The notes: generated by a model from the sequence alone, not told the origin. Shown: positions 1-9,313, counted from the first letter of the stretch. The stretch is DNA of 64,000 nucleotides from Pedobacter segetis (GCF_016623585.1 NZ_JAEHFY010000013.1:1-64000); one strand, 5' to 3'. Translations and numbers: made by a program.

Positions 1-241
1 AAACCAGCTCTGTGACCTCCGAGTCCACTGCGGTTTAAACAAACGACCTGATCAAAAAGCTTAGAGGTCAAAAACAACAACCAAACCAGCTCTGTGACCT
101 CCGAGTCCACTGCGGTTTAAACAAACGACCTGATCAAAAAGCTTAGAGGTCAAAAACAAAAACCAAACCAGCTCTGTGACCTCCGAGTCCTCTGCGGTTA
201 AAAAACTAGCCACTCAGCCAAAAAACTCCGTGGTCAAAACA
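1..241. repeat. 82-bp tandem repeat, 3 units, the last degenerate
   Basis: Units start at 1, 83 and 165. The first two are almost identical. The third matches only over about its first 38 bases and then drifts into a related text that ends just before the parC start. Each unit holds a CTCTGTGACCTCCGAGTCC core and an inverted-sense echo, AGAGGTCA, near its end. Similar 'ctctgtg...ctctgcggt' text recurs between genes in many Bacteroidota; I know of no function. The array continues to the left edge, so the copy number is a minimum. Confidence 0.9.
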
Positions 242-243
242 AT

Positions 244-3018
244 ATGGACGAAAACGATTACAAAAACGAAGAAACCTTACACAACGTAACCCCGCTTAGC
301 GGTTTATACGAAAACTGGTTTTTAGATTACGCTTCTTACGTAATTTTGGATAGGGCGGTCCCCCATATTTTTGATGGGCTAAAACCTGTGCAACGCCGTA
401 TTTTACATTCGCTAAAAGAAATGGACGATGGGCGTTTTAACAAAGCGGCCAACGTAATTGGCAACACCATGAAGTACCATCCACATGGCGATGCTTCCAT
501 TGGTGATGCCATGGTGCAAATTGGGCAAAAAAACCTGTTGATTGATACCCAAGGAAACTGGGGCGACCCCGTAACAGGAGATTCTGCAGCCGCACCTCGT
601 TATATAGAAGCTCGTTTATCTAAATTTGCTTTAGAAGTTGTTTTTAACCCGGATACAACAGAATGGCAATCTTCTTATGACGGAAGAAACAAAGAACCGG
701 TTACCTTACCGGTAAAATTCCCGCTTTTATTGGCACAAGGTGCAGAAGGTATTGCCGTAGGTTTGGCCACCAAAGTAATGCCCCACAACTTTATAGAACT
801 TATCGATGCTTCTATAGAGGTTTTAAAAGGCAATCGTCCGGATATTCTCCCAGATTTTATGATGGGTGGCATGGCCGATTTTTCTAACTACAATGAAGGG
901 CAAAGGGGCGGTAAGATCAGGGTTAGGGCAAAAATATCCGAGCTTGATAAAAAGACTTTGGTAATCACAGAAATCCCTTTCTCTACCACAACAACCAACT
1001 TGATAGATAGTATCATTTCTGCCAATGATAAGGGCAAAATCAAGATAAAGAAAATTGAAGATAATACAGCGAAAGATGTAGAGATCGTTGTGCACCTAGC
1101 CCCAGGCATTTCTCCTGATGTTACCATTGATGCGCTTTATGCTTTTACCAATTGCGAGGTTTCCATATCGCCAAACACCTGCATCATCAAAGGCGATAAG
1201 CCCCATTTTATGAGTGTTAACGATATATTAATCGAAAGCACACATTATACCAAAAACCTCTTGAAGAGAGAGTTAGAGATTAAGCTGCATGATTTGCAAG
1301 AGCGTATTTTCTTTAGCTCATTGCTCAAAATATTTATCCAAGAGGGGATGTATAAACACCCTGATTATGAAAACTCTGCAAATTTTGATGAGGTTGTAAT
1401 CGTTTTACATCAATTGTTTGAACCTTTTAAGCCAAGTTTATATCGGGAGATATTGCCAGAGGATTTCAAAAAACTGATCGATAAACCAATGAGCAGCATC
1501 ACTCGTTTCGACGTTAAAAAGGCAGACGAGCAAATGGCCAACCTAGAAAAGGAGATTAAAGGCGTAAAACATGATCTACGCCATTTAACAGATTATGCCA
1601 TTGCTTATTTTAATCGGTTAAAAGAAAAATTTGGGAAAGGCAGAGAGCGCAAAACAGAAATCAGGGCGTTTGATAAAGTAGAGGCGGCACAAGTTGCATT
1701 GGCAAACACTAAGTTTTATGTTAGCCGCGAAGATGGTTTTGTGGGTACCGGGTTAAAGAAAGACGAATACGTTTTTGATTGTTCTGATTTAGACGACATT
1801 GTTGTTTTTAGGGAAGACGGCGTTTGCTTGATTACCAAAGTGCAAGATAAAACCTTTGTGGGCAAAAACATTTTGTATGTGGGCGTTTTTAAGAAAAACG
1901 ACGAACGCACCATATATAACATGGTTTATAAAGATGGTAAAACAGGGGTGGCTTATATAAAACGTTTTGCCATTGGCGGCGTAACCCGCGATAAAGAATA
2001 CGATCTTACCAAAGGAACCAAAGGAAGTAAAGTTTTATATTTTACGGCAAACCCTAACGGTGAGGCAGAGGTGATAAATGTAGCTTTAAAGCCGATGTCT
2101 AAGCTTAGAAAACTCACTTTTGACCATGATTTTTCTGAAACAGTTATAAAAGGAAGGGGCTCCCAAGGAAATATACTTACAAAATATGCCATAAAAAAGA
2201 TCACGTTAAAATCTAAAGGTGTTTCTACATTGGCAGGACGTAAAATTTGGTACGATCCAACTATACAGCGCCTTAATGAAAACGGACATGGAAGATATTT
2301 GGGAGAATTCCAGGCAGAAGATAAAATCCTTTGTGTTTTTAACGATGGCAGTTATGAGCTTTCCAGCTTTGATCTAAGCAACCATTTTGATGATAAGATG
2401 TTGAGGATAGAGAAGCTTGATGTAGAAAAAGTATTCTCTTGTATCCACATAGACGGGAAATCCAAGAATTATTACGTCAAAAGATTTGTCTTCGAAGATT
2501 TGGCAATTGGTAAAAGAATGGGCTTTATTAACGAAGAGCCCGGATCTAAAATGGTTTTATTGAGCAGTGCAGATCATCCGATAATTAAAATTGAAGCTTT
2601 AAAAGGTAAATCGCAGATTTTTGATGAGCAAGAACTAGATCTTTCAGAAGCTATTGATGTTAAAGGTATCAAAGCACAAGGAAATAAGTTGAGCCAAAAC
2701 GATGTCCAAGCAGTAGAGCTTTTATCAGAATTGAACGATAAAGATGAAATACAAGAAGGCATAACCGAGGAAAACGAGGTGGACGAAGATTTAGGGGAAG
2801 AAGATAGCCCGGAAGAAAATTTAAAAACCGGAAATACCATAACCGATAAAAACGAGAAACCAAAAAAGATTATAAAGCAAGAAAAACAAGACGTTGATGA
2901 AGAAGAGAGCAAACCCCAATTTACTTCAAATCTGGCAGCGGTAAAAAAGATAGATCTAGAAATTACCAACCCCGATGATATAAAATTGGATGATAAGGGG
3001 CAAACTAAATTGTTTTAA
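244..3018 (+). CDS. parC: DNA topoisomerase IV subunit A (ParC/GyrA family)
   Basis: This is the DNA cleavage and rejoining subunit of a type IIA topoisomerase, which decatenates chromosomes together with ParE. The winged-helix region has the family motif YHPHGDAS at residues 78-85 and the catalytic tyrosine Tyr120 in APRYIEARLS. A coiled-coil dimerisation region and a beta-pinwheel C-terminal domain follow. The protein ends in a long acidic and lysine-rich tail (about residues 820-924), as is common in Bacteroidota ParC. It is 924 aa, and the ATG follows the repeat array directly. I choose ParC over GyrA from the overall text and the tail; a GyrA label cannot be fully excluded. At the quinolone-contact serine (GyrA Ser83) the protein has Ala84, while the acidic contact (Asp87) is kept as Asp88. 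Confidence 0.88.
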   Translation: MDENDYKNEETLHNVTPLSGLYENWFLDYASYVILDRAVPHIFDGLKPVQRRILHSLKEMDDGRFNKAANVIGNTMKYHPHGDASIGDAMVQIGQKNLLIDTQGNWGDPVTGDSAAAPRYIEARLSKFALEVVFNPDTTEWQSSYDGRNKEPVTLPVKFPLLLAQGAEGIAVGLATKVMPHNFIELIDASIEVLKGNRPDILPDFMMGGMADFSNYNEGQRGGKIRVRAKISELDKKTLVITEIPFSTTTTNLIDSIISANDKGKIKIKKIEDNTAKDVEIVVHLAPGISPDVTIDALYAFTNCEVSISPNTCIIKGDKPHFMSVNDILIESTHYTKNLLKRELEIKLHDLQERIFFSSLLKIFIQEGMYKHPDYENSANFDEVVIVLHQLFEPFKPSLYREILPEDFKKLIDKPMSSITRFDVKKADEQMANLEKEIKGVKHDLRHLTDYAIAYFNRLKEKFGKGRERKTEIRAFDKVEAAQVALANTKFYVSREDGFVGTGLKKDEYVFDCSDLDDIVVFREDGVCLITKVQDKTFVGKNILYVGVFKKNDERTIYNMVYKDGKTGVAYIKRFAIGGVTRDKEYDLTKGTKGSKVLYFTANPNGEAEVINVALKPMSKLRKLTFDHDFSETVIKGRGSQGNILTKYAIKKITLKSKGVSTLAGRKIWYDPTIQRLNENGHGRYLGEFQAEDKILCVFNDGSYELSSFDLSNHFDDKMLRIEKLDVEKVFSCIHIDGKSKNYYVKRFVFEDLAIGKRMGFINEEPGSKMVLLSSADHPIIKIEALKGKSQIFDEQELDLSEAIDVKGIKAQGNKLSQNDVQAVELLSELNDKDEIQEGITEENEVDEDLGEEDSPEENLKTGNTITDKNEKPKKIIKQEKQDVDEEESKPQFTSNLAAVKKIDLEITNPDDIKLDDKGQTKLF

Positions 3019-3102
3019 AATTGCGGTTTTTGATAATTTTAAACCTACTATGCCTTTAAAAGATTATTTTCTTAAAAGCTATATTTAAGCAAAAGCAAAA
3101 TT

Positions 3103-5982
3103 ATGAAGTTACGTTTTATCTTAACTTTTCTTTTATGTATCGGGTTAAAACTAAACGCCCAAACCATTCAAAAAATCGGGGTTCCCTATATCCAAAATTT
3201 TTACAAATCTGATTACGCTGCCGGAAATCAAAATTGGGCAATCGCAAAAGACAAGAACGGCATCATATATTTTGGCAACAGCGAGGGGCTACTTTCTTAT
3301 GACGGCAATTATTGGCAAACGCACAAACTGCCCCACAGATTAGTGGTAAGATCTGTTGCTACAGATAAAACAGGGCGAATTTATACCGGTGGTTTTGGCG
3401 AATTGGGTTATTGGGAGTATGATGAAAGAGCAATCCTTAATTATCATTCACTAACCAATTTGGTAAAAGATAAATCAACCTTAAACAATGAGGTATGGAA
3501 AATTTATGTGGATGGCAATCGAGTTATCTTTCAAACTTTTGCCAATATTTTCATTTATCAAAACAATAAAATAGAAATAATAAAGGGTAATGGCTCATTT
3601 CTTTTTTTACTTAAAGCGGGCAAAAGGTTTTTTGTAGAAACACCCGGTTCTGGAGTTTATGAGCTAATAGGAAATAAACTTTCTTTTTTACCGGTTCTCA
3701 ATAAAAAAGAGGTCTCAAATATATTGTCTATACTTCCTTTTGGGAAAGATTCTTATTTAATTGGTACGGCAAAAAACGGTTTGTTTCTGTACAATGGCAA
3801 AACCGTAACTAAATGGGTAAACCAAGGAGACGGTTTCCTTTCTACCTATCAATTAAACAACGGCGTAAAAATTTTTGATAAGTATTTTGCCTACGGGACC
3901 ATCTTAAACGGGGTTATAATTTTGGATGAAAATGGGCAAATTGTACAGCACATCAATAAAGGGAACGGTTTACAGAACAATACGGTTTTAAGTTTATTTA
4001 CAGATGAAAACCAGAATCTTTGGGTAGGCCTGGATAATGGAATTGATAGGGTAGATACAAGCTCGCCGCTTTATTTCTTTTTTGATAAAAATGGGATTTT
4101 TGGTACCGTTTATTCTAGTATTATTTTTGGCGATAGAATATATTTGGGTACCAACCAAGGCCTATATCAAAGCGATTGGGATAATAAAGACAATAAAAGC
4201 CCTCATCTGGATTTTAAGATTATCCCCAACTCACAAGGGCAGGTGTGGGATTTATCTGTGCATCAAGGCAACCTTATTTGCGGGCATAATAACGGGACTT
4301 ATTTGGTAAATGACGATAAAATAGAAAAAATTTCATCGGTTAGTGGTGGGTGGACGATTAAAGGTTTGGGCAAGGATGCGGATAAGTTGATACAGGGTAC
4401 TTATACAGGCCTGGTTATTTACCAAAAAACAAATGGGAGTTATGCGTTTTCAAATAAAGTAATTGGTTTTAACCAACCTAGTAGATATATAGAAGAAGAC
4501 GATAAAGGCAATTTTTGGATTTGCCATCCCTATAAAGGGCTTTTTAAGGTAAAGCTATCTGATGATTATAAAACCGCAAAAAGCGTTAAACAATATGATA
4601 AGTCATCGGGGCTATCTTCTGATTACGGCATAAGTGTTTTTAAGCTTAACGGGAAGATCGTTTTTTCTTCTGATGCTGGTTTTTACGTCTATGATGATAT
4701 TAGCGATAAATTTTATCCGTACAACCAATTAAACTCCAAACTAGGATCTTTCAAATCATCTAATAAGATCATAAAAGCAACGGATCAAAAGTTTTGGTTT
4801 ATAGATCATGGGAAAGTTGCATTGGCCAATTTCCCCAAGCCAGGCATATTAAATATTGATTCTAATATGTTTAAGATTTTAAATGGTAGGATGGTGCAAG
4901 ATTATGAAAACATCTCTAAAATTGATGAAAACCTGTTTTTGATCAGTGTTGATGATGGTTTCGTGATCTACAATAAACAAAATTTTGTAAAAAATAAACT
5001 CAATTTGCCTTCGGTATTTATTGGCCGTATAGAAAATATCTCTACAGATGGTTACCTTATCACAGAAAGTGGATCTTTAGCTAAAAACATTGCCATAAGA
5101 TTTTCTAAAAATAGTTTAAGGATAAACTATAGCCTCCCATATTATGGTCAAGGGAAAATAAAATATCAGTATTTTTTAGATGGGTTTACAAAAAAATGGT
5201 CAACATGGTCTGTTTTGTGCCAAAAAGATTTTACAAACCTACCTTACGGTGATTACACCTTTAAAGTTAGGGCTTTGGTAAATGAAGGTAAGGTTTCTAA
5301 CGTTTCCGAATTTAATTTTACTGTTCTTGCGCCTTTTTATGCTACTGTTTGGGCTTATATTGTTTACTTCGTCTTATTTGTTTTAGCAATTTACTTTATC
5401 AGGATATGGTATTTTAAAAAACTTACCAAACATCAGAAAGCATTAGAAACAAGGTTAAAAAACGAACAGAATGAACGCTTGAGGGAAGAAGCCATTGCTA
5501 ATCAACAAAAACTGGCTACGCTCAAAAACCAACAATTGCAAACAGAGCTTAACAATAAAGCCAGAGAGGCAACAAACTCTGCAATGAATATAGTTTACAA
5601 AAATGAACTCTTGCAAAAGATCAAAGATGAAATCCTAAACCTTAAAGACAAAGAGGGGAAAAAAATTGCGGAAGACCAATTAAAACGTATCCAAAAAATC
5701 ATCGACGAAAGTTTGAACGACGAAAGAGATTGGAATTTATTTGAAACCAGCTTTAATGAAACACATGAAAGCTTCTTTAAAAAACTAAAAGTAGAGCACC
5801 CAGATCTTGTACCCAATGATTTAAAACTATGCGCATACCTAAGAATGAACATGAGCAGCAAAGAAATGGCTTCTTTATTAAACATCAGCGTTCGGGGTGT
5901 CGAAATTCGTAGATACAGGCTCAGAAAAAAGCTCAACATAGCTCATGATAAAAACCTAAATGAGTTTTTAATTGAATTATAA
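3103..5982 (+). CDS. Membrane-spanning propeller/Y_Y_Y regulator with C-terminal LuxR-type HTH
   Basis: A probable sensor-regulator of the neighbouring glycan locus. Visible in order: a signal peptide (residues 1-19, ending LNAQ), a long periplasmic beta-propeller of two-component-regulator-propeller repeats (phrases such as LWVGLDNGIDRV), a Y_Y_Y-type beta domain (about 660-740), one transmembrane helix (about 745-770), a charged coiled coil (about 772-890) and a LuxR/GerE-like helix-turn-helix (about 901-946, with SSKEMASLLNIS). There is no histidine kinase or receiver domain, so it is not a classical hybrid two-component system; it would join periplasmic ligand binding directly to DNA binding. 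It lies just upstream of, and in line with, the SusCD locus, and the 277-bp gap after it holds repeated motifs that could be its targets. The ligand is unknown. Confidence 0.85.
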   Translation: MKLRFILTFLLCIGLKLNAQTIQKIGVPYIQNFYKSDYAAGNQNWAIAKDKNGIIYFGNSEGLLSYDGNYWQTHKLPHRLVVRSVATDKTGRIYTGGFGELGYWEYDERAILNYHSLTNLVKDKSTLNNEVWKIYVDGNRVIFQTFANIFIYQNNKIEIIKGNGSFLFLLKAGKRFFVETPGSGVYELIGNKLSFLPVLNKKEVSNILSILPFGKDSYLIGTAKNGLFLYNGKTVTKWVNQGDGFLSTYQLNNGVKIFDKYFAYGTILNGVIILDENGQIVQHINKGNGLQNNTVLSLFTDENQNLWVGLDNGIDRVDTSSPLYFFFDKNGIFGTVYSSIIFGDRIYLGTNQGLYQSDWDNKDNKSPHLDFKIIPNSQGQVWDLSVHQGNLICGHNNGTYLVNDDKIEKISSVSGGWTIKGLGKDADKLIQGTYTGLVIYQKTNGSYAFSNKVIGFNQPSRYIEEDDKGNFWICHPYKGLFKVKLSDDYKTAKSVKQYDKSSGLSSDYGISVFKLNGKIVFSSDAGFYVYDDISDKFYPYNQLNSKLGSFKSSNKIIKATDQKFWFIDHGKVALANFPKPGILNIDSNMFKILNGRMVQDYENISKIDENLFLISVDDGFVIYNKQNFVKNKLNLPSVFIGRIENISTDGYLITESGSLAKNIAIRFSKNSLRINYSLPYYGQGKIKYQYFLDGFTKKWSTWSVLCQKDFTNLPYGDYTFKVRALVNEGKVSNVSEFNFTVLAPFYATVWAYIVYFVLFVLAIYFIRIWYFKKLTKHQKALETRLKNEQNERLREEAIANQQKLATLKNQQLQTELNNKAREATNSAMNIVYKNELLQKIKDEILNLKDKEGKKIAEDQLKRIQKIIDESLNDERDWNLFETSFNETHESFFKKLKVEHPDLVPNDLKLCAYLRMNMSSKEMASLLNISVRGVEIRRYRLRKKLNIAHDKNLNEFLIEL

Positions 5983-5986
5983 CATT

Positions 5987-6158
5987 ACATCATTACTACA
6001 CATCTCAATTTTTTTTACCATTTAAAATCTCATTTTTAAATATTACTTGATGTAGTATTAAAATGAATTTGAGTTTAAATAAACCCCTCTATTTTGCTTT
6101 AAATACAGATTTTTAAAAATTTTGATTTTCAAAAATTTTAAAATGATGTAGTGATGTA
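5987..6158. promoter_or_regulatory. Gap with repeated TGATGTAGT motifs, possible operator region
   Basis: The 277-bp gap between the regulator and the first PUL gene (5983-6259) is very AT-rich and has no ORF. It contains TACATCATTAC (5987-5997), TGATGTAGTA (6048-6057) and TGATGTAGTGATGTA (6144-6158). The last contains, on the opposite strand, TACATCACTAC, a 10/11 match to the first. I infer a binding region for the adjacent LuxR-type regulator; no such site is known to me for this family. Confidence 0.4.
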
Positions 6159-6259
6159 TAGGTAAAATTTTTGGTAAAACAAGCTATTTACGCCTACATT
6201 AGCCTAGCGTTTCACAAAAGAAACCATAACCAATTTCCAAATTATAACTTATTAATTTT

Positions 6260-7849
6260 ATGAAAAGAACTTTTACTTTATTGCTATTGCTTGTCACAAC
6301 TTTGATAGGCTATGCGCAAACTACCTTAGATTTTGAAACATCCACTACGGGGCAAAACTTAAACTGGTCTGATGTTGGCGGAGGCGTTTTTAGCGGTTAC
6401 GTTACCAATCCTTCAAAAACTGGGATCAACACTTCAAATACAGTTGCCTCAATACTTGCCAAATCAAAAGCGAACGGAGGCGAATTTTATGCCTTGATCA
6501 ATTCCCAGAATTTAACTCCAATAACTTTTACATCAGCTAACTGTATCGTAAAGATGATGGTTTACAAAGCAAATACCAATGATGTTAGGCTAAAATTTGA
6601 GGGTGGTGCCGGAGGTACGCAAAGCCCAGAAGTAGCGGCAAGTTATACAACAGCAAACGTTTGGCAAGAACTCACGTTTAATTTTAGTTCAGAAATAGGA
6701 AAAACATACGCCAGCTTATCAATATTGGCAGATTATACCCCAGGTGCTGCAGATAGGCCTGCCGATGTTAGCGTATCAGTAGATAACATCAGTTTTAATG
6801 ATGTTACAACTTTGCCTTTAGATTTTGAAACAGCCTCAACCGGGCAAAACTTAAACTGGTCTGATGTAGGCGGAGGTGTTTTTAGCGGTTACGTTACCAA
6901 TCCTTCAAAAACTGGGATCAACACCTCAAATACAGTTGCCTCAATACTTGCCAAATCAAAAGCGAACGGAGGCGAATTTTATGCCTTGATCAATTCCCAG
7001 AATTTAACTCCAGTAACTTTTACATCAGCTAACTGTATCGTAAAGATGATGGTTTACAAAGCAAATACCAATGATGTTAGGCTAAAATTTGAGGGTGGTG
7101 CCGGAGGTACGCAAAGCCCAGAAGTAGCGGCAAGTTATACAACTTCGGGTGTTTGGCAAGAACTAACGTTTGATTTTAGTTCAGAAATAGGAAAAACATA
7201 CGCCAGTTTATCAATATTGGCAGATTATACCCCAGGTGCTGCAGATAGACCTTCAGATGTTACCGTTTCTGTTGATAATATAACTTTCAACGATATTTCG
7301 ACCCTCCCAATAAAATTGGTTTCGTTTACGGGTTCTTACGCTAATTTCCAAAATAGATTGACTTGGCACACGGCTTCTGAAATCAACTTCAATAAATTTG
7401 AAATAGAAAAGAGTTTAGATGGATCAAGTTTTGCGAAAATTGGCGAGATAAAGGGTGGTAAATCTGATTACACCTTTATTGATAATGATGTAAAATTAGG
7501 AGTAACCAGTTATTATCAGCTTAAAATGATTGATAATGATGGAAGTTTCAGTTTATCCAACGTAGTAGCTATCAGCAATAAACCTTCTAAAACCATTAGT
7601 ATTTCTGCCTATCCGATCCCGGCAACAAATAAAATAACTTTAAATATTCAATCACAACAGGCAACCGGAAGTAACATTACGATTTATGATACGGCAGGAA
7701 GGATACAAACACAATTCCGTACAAACTATGTTAAAGGCTTAAATGCACTAGAAATAAACACCAGCAGCTTAAAAGCAGGAAATTATTTCTTGGTTAGCAC
7801 AACATCAAACGGTAATTCGCAAAGCGCAAAGTTTATCATTGCAAAATAA
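6260..7849 (+). CDS. Secreted protein with two tandem jelly-roll (CBM-like) domains and T9SS sorting domain
   Basis: An extracellular protein probably used in glycan capture. After a signal peptide (ends IGYAQ, about residue 20) come two near-identical 164-aa modules (about 23-186 and 187-350). Each starts LDFET, contains WSDVGGGVFSGYV and ends VSVDNI(S/T)FND. This resembles the jelly-roll domains that accompany Bacteroidota endoglucanases. A linker domain (LPIKLVSFTGSY onwards) and a C-terminal type IX secretion sorting domain (about 445-529, with NIQSQQ, IYDTAGR and AGNYFLV phrases) follow. No catalytic motif is visible. It is the first gene after the regulator and ahead of the PUL enzymes. 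A carbohydrate-binding role is inferred from fold resemblance and position; an adhesin is an alternative. Confidence 0.75.
   Translation: MKRTFTLLLLLVTTLIGYAQTTLDFETSTTGQNLNWSDVGGGVFSGYVTNPSKTGINTSNTVASILAKSKANGGEFYALINSQNLTPITFTSANCIVKMMVYKANTNDVRLKFEGGAGGTQSPEVAASYTTANVWQELTFNFSSEIGKTYASLSILADYTPGAADRPADVSVSVDNISFNDVTTLPLDFETASTGQNLNWSDVGGGVFSGYVTNPSKTGINTSNTVASILAKSKANGGEFYALINSQNLTPVTFTSANCIVKMMVYKANTNDVRLKFEGGAGGTQSPEVAASYTTSGVWQELTFDFSSEIGKTYASLSILADYTPGAADRPSDVTVSVDNITFNDISTLPIKLVSFTGSYANFQNRLTWHTASEINFNKFEIEKSLDGSSFAKIGEIKGGKSDYTFIDNDVKLGVTSYYQLKMIDNDGSFSLSNVVAISNKPSKTISISAYPIPATNKITLNIQSQQATGSNITIYDTAGRIQTQFRTNYVKGLNALEINTSSLKAGNYFLVSTTSNGNSQSAKFIIAK
6326..7309 (+). repeat. Direct repeat, 2 x 492 bp, inside the T9SS protein gene
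   Basis: The copies start at 6326 and 6818. The DNA is nearly identical over most of the unit, including third codon positions, with differences clustered at the start and in the last third. This points to a recent in-frame duplication or ongoing gene conversion, not two anciently related domains. Confidence 0.92.
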
Positions 7850-7855
7850 TATAAA

Positions 7856-7892
7856 TTAAGATTAAGAAACCTCTAAGGTTTTTTAATCTTAA
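7856..7892 (+). terminator. Strong hairpin after the T9SS protein gene
   Basis: An inverted repeat that reads TTAAGATTAA-GAAACCT on the left and AGGTTT-TTTAATCTTAA on the right, with a loop of about 3 bases, lies directly after the stop codon. A T run sits inside the right arm. It probably ends or attenuates transcription between the T9SS protein and the downstream glucoamylase-fold gene. Confidence 0.7.
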
Positions 7893-7957
7893 CCCTTACC
7901 AATTAACGCTTCAAACCTAAATTGAAGCTATTTACTAACCAACTAATTGATACTTAA

Positions 7958-9295
7958 ATGAGAGTAAAATGTAATTTATTGTTTCTATTTTTCTTCGCAA
8001 TTGGGTTGCTATCCTGTAAGAGCGTAGAAGTTACTAAGCCTGCTGTTGCAGAAACTTTAGTTATTAAAACCGATGCGGTACCTGCACAAACCATTACCAA
8101 TTTGTTTGGTAACTCGCTAAGATTTTTTGAGATTTCTAGAAATGCAAAAGGGATGTACCGCGATTCTAAAAACCTTGTAGGTGCAGATTACCATCCATGT
8201 TCAGTGGCAAACGTGGGCATGGGCTTAATCTCTTTGTGCATTGGCGATAAAATGGGCTGGAATTTAGATGCCAAGAACCAAGCTATAAAAACCCTAAATA
8301 CTTTGGTTGGTTATACAACCGGGTTTAAATTAGATGTAAATGCAGCTGGTTTCCCAAGGCATTTTGTTGATATGGAAACTGGTGCAAGGGCCTGGAATTC
8401 TGAATATAGCACCATTGATGCCGCTATTATGGTAGAAGGGGCATTGTTTTGTAAAAAGTATTTTATTAACGATGTAACCATTAGGAATTTAGCAGATAAA
8501 CTTTATCAATCAATCAATTGGCAAAAAGCAATTGCCGATGCTGATAATGGCAAAATTTGGAGAGAATTAGATGCTAACGGGAATGGTGTACCTGGATCGG
8601 AGACAGGTGCGTATAATGAATACATAAACGTATCTTACTTAGCTTTTAAGTCAGAAAACAACCCTTACGGAACAGGCCCTGCAACCCGCTTGTGGAACAA
8701 GTTTTACTCAAACCCGGCAGATGCCAACAATCCGCTCCCAAAAAAGAATTACTGGGGCTATAATACGCTTACGGATAATCCAAATAACTTTTTATCCAGT
8801 TTCATATCACAGTATAGCTATTATTTATGTGGTCCGTACGCATCCAATGCTACTTATAGAAACTTCAGCACAAACATGATGAACGCAGATAAAAAATGGT
8901 GGACTTTTCAAGGAGTGCAAGCTTATGAATGGGGAATAGGGGCAGGTGTTTCGCCTGGGGGTTATGCTGCTAACGCCGTAGAAAACAATCCTTATAAAAT
9001 GGTTTCTCCTCAAATTATAGCTGGGTTTATTCCCCAAAATGCCAATGCGGCAACAGATTTTATGAATATGTACAATGCCGAAAAAGGAGTTTATTATCTG
9101 CCTGGCGAAAATAACCGACCGGTTTTATGGAGATATAGCATTACCAACCCAACTTACAGGGCCGATGTAATCTCTGGAGTTGATTTTGCAACCGAACTGT
9201 TTGGTTTGGCAAGTTTACCTCAGCATTGCGGAGCTAATTTTTTCTCTAACAATAACAGTTATAATTTTCCGGTTTATAGTTATACCCATCTCTAA
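7958..9295 (+). CDS. Divergent glucoamylase-fold (PF10091-like) lipoprotein
   Basis: A probable surface or periplasmic glycosidase of the (alpha/alpha)6-barrel glucoamylase-like superfamily. The lipobox is GLLSC (Cys20). A stretch with AGFPRHFVDMETG (about 129-142), followed by a helix with VEGALFCKKYF, lines up with GAFPHWLDGNTG and MEGLLTARQYF in the GH144-type protein encoded at 14980. The candidate general-acid glutamate is kept (Glu221 in YNEY). The three acids next to the cleavage site in GH144 align here with Asn147, Ser151 and Asp154, in a SEYSTID motif I recall from other PF10091 proteins. It may therefore act on a different linkage or as an exo-enzyme. It lies upstream of susC. Fold assignment is good; specificity is unknown. 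Confidence 0.7.
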   Translation: MRVKCNLLFLFFFAIGLLSCKSVEVTKPAVAETLVIKTDAVPAQTITNLFGNSLRFFEISRNAKGMYRDSKNLVGADYHPCSVANVGMGLISLCIGDKMGWNLDAKNQAIKTLNTLVGYTTGFKLDVNAAGFPRHFVDMETGARAWNSEYSTIDAAIMVEGALFCKKYFINDVTIRNLADKLYQSINWQKAIADADNGKIWRELDANGNGVPGSETGAYNEYINVSYLAFKSENNPYGTGPATRLWNKFYSNPADANNPLPKKNYWGYNTLTDNPNNFLSSFISQYSYYLCGPYASNATYRNFSTNMMNADKKWWTFQGVQAYEWGIGAGVSPGGYAANAVENNPYKMVSPQIIAGFIPQNANAATDFMNMYNAEKGVYYLPGENNRPVLWRYSITNPTYRADVISGVDFATELFGLASLPQHCGANFFSNNNSYNFPVYSYTHL

Positions 9296-9313
9296 AATTG
9301 AGATGCGTATAAC
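9279..9313 (+). other. Long hairpin over the stop codon, between glycosidase and susC
   Basis: The left arm GTTATAC-C-CATCTC pairs with GAGATG-C-GTATAAC around a 7-base loop, with one C/C mismatch. The stop codon of the glycosidase gene lies in the loop. There is no strong U tract, so I favour an mRNA-stabilising or processing hairpin over a full terminator. Confidence 0.55.

Noticed and set aside
2574-2969. 131-aa minus-strand ORF
   Set aside because: It is the serine-rich antisense shadow of the acidic tail of ParC.
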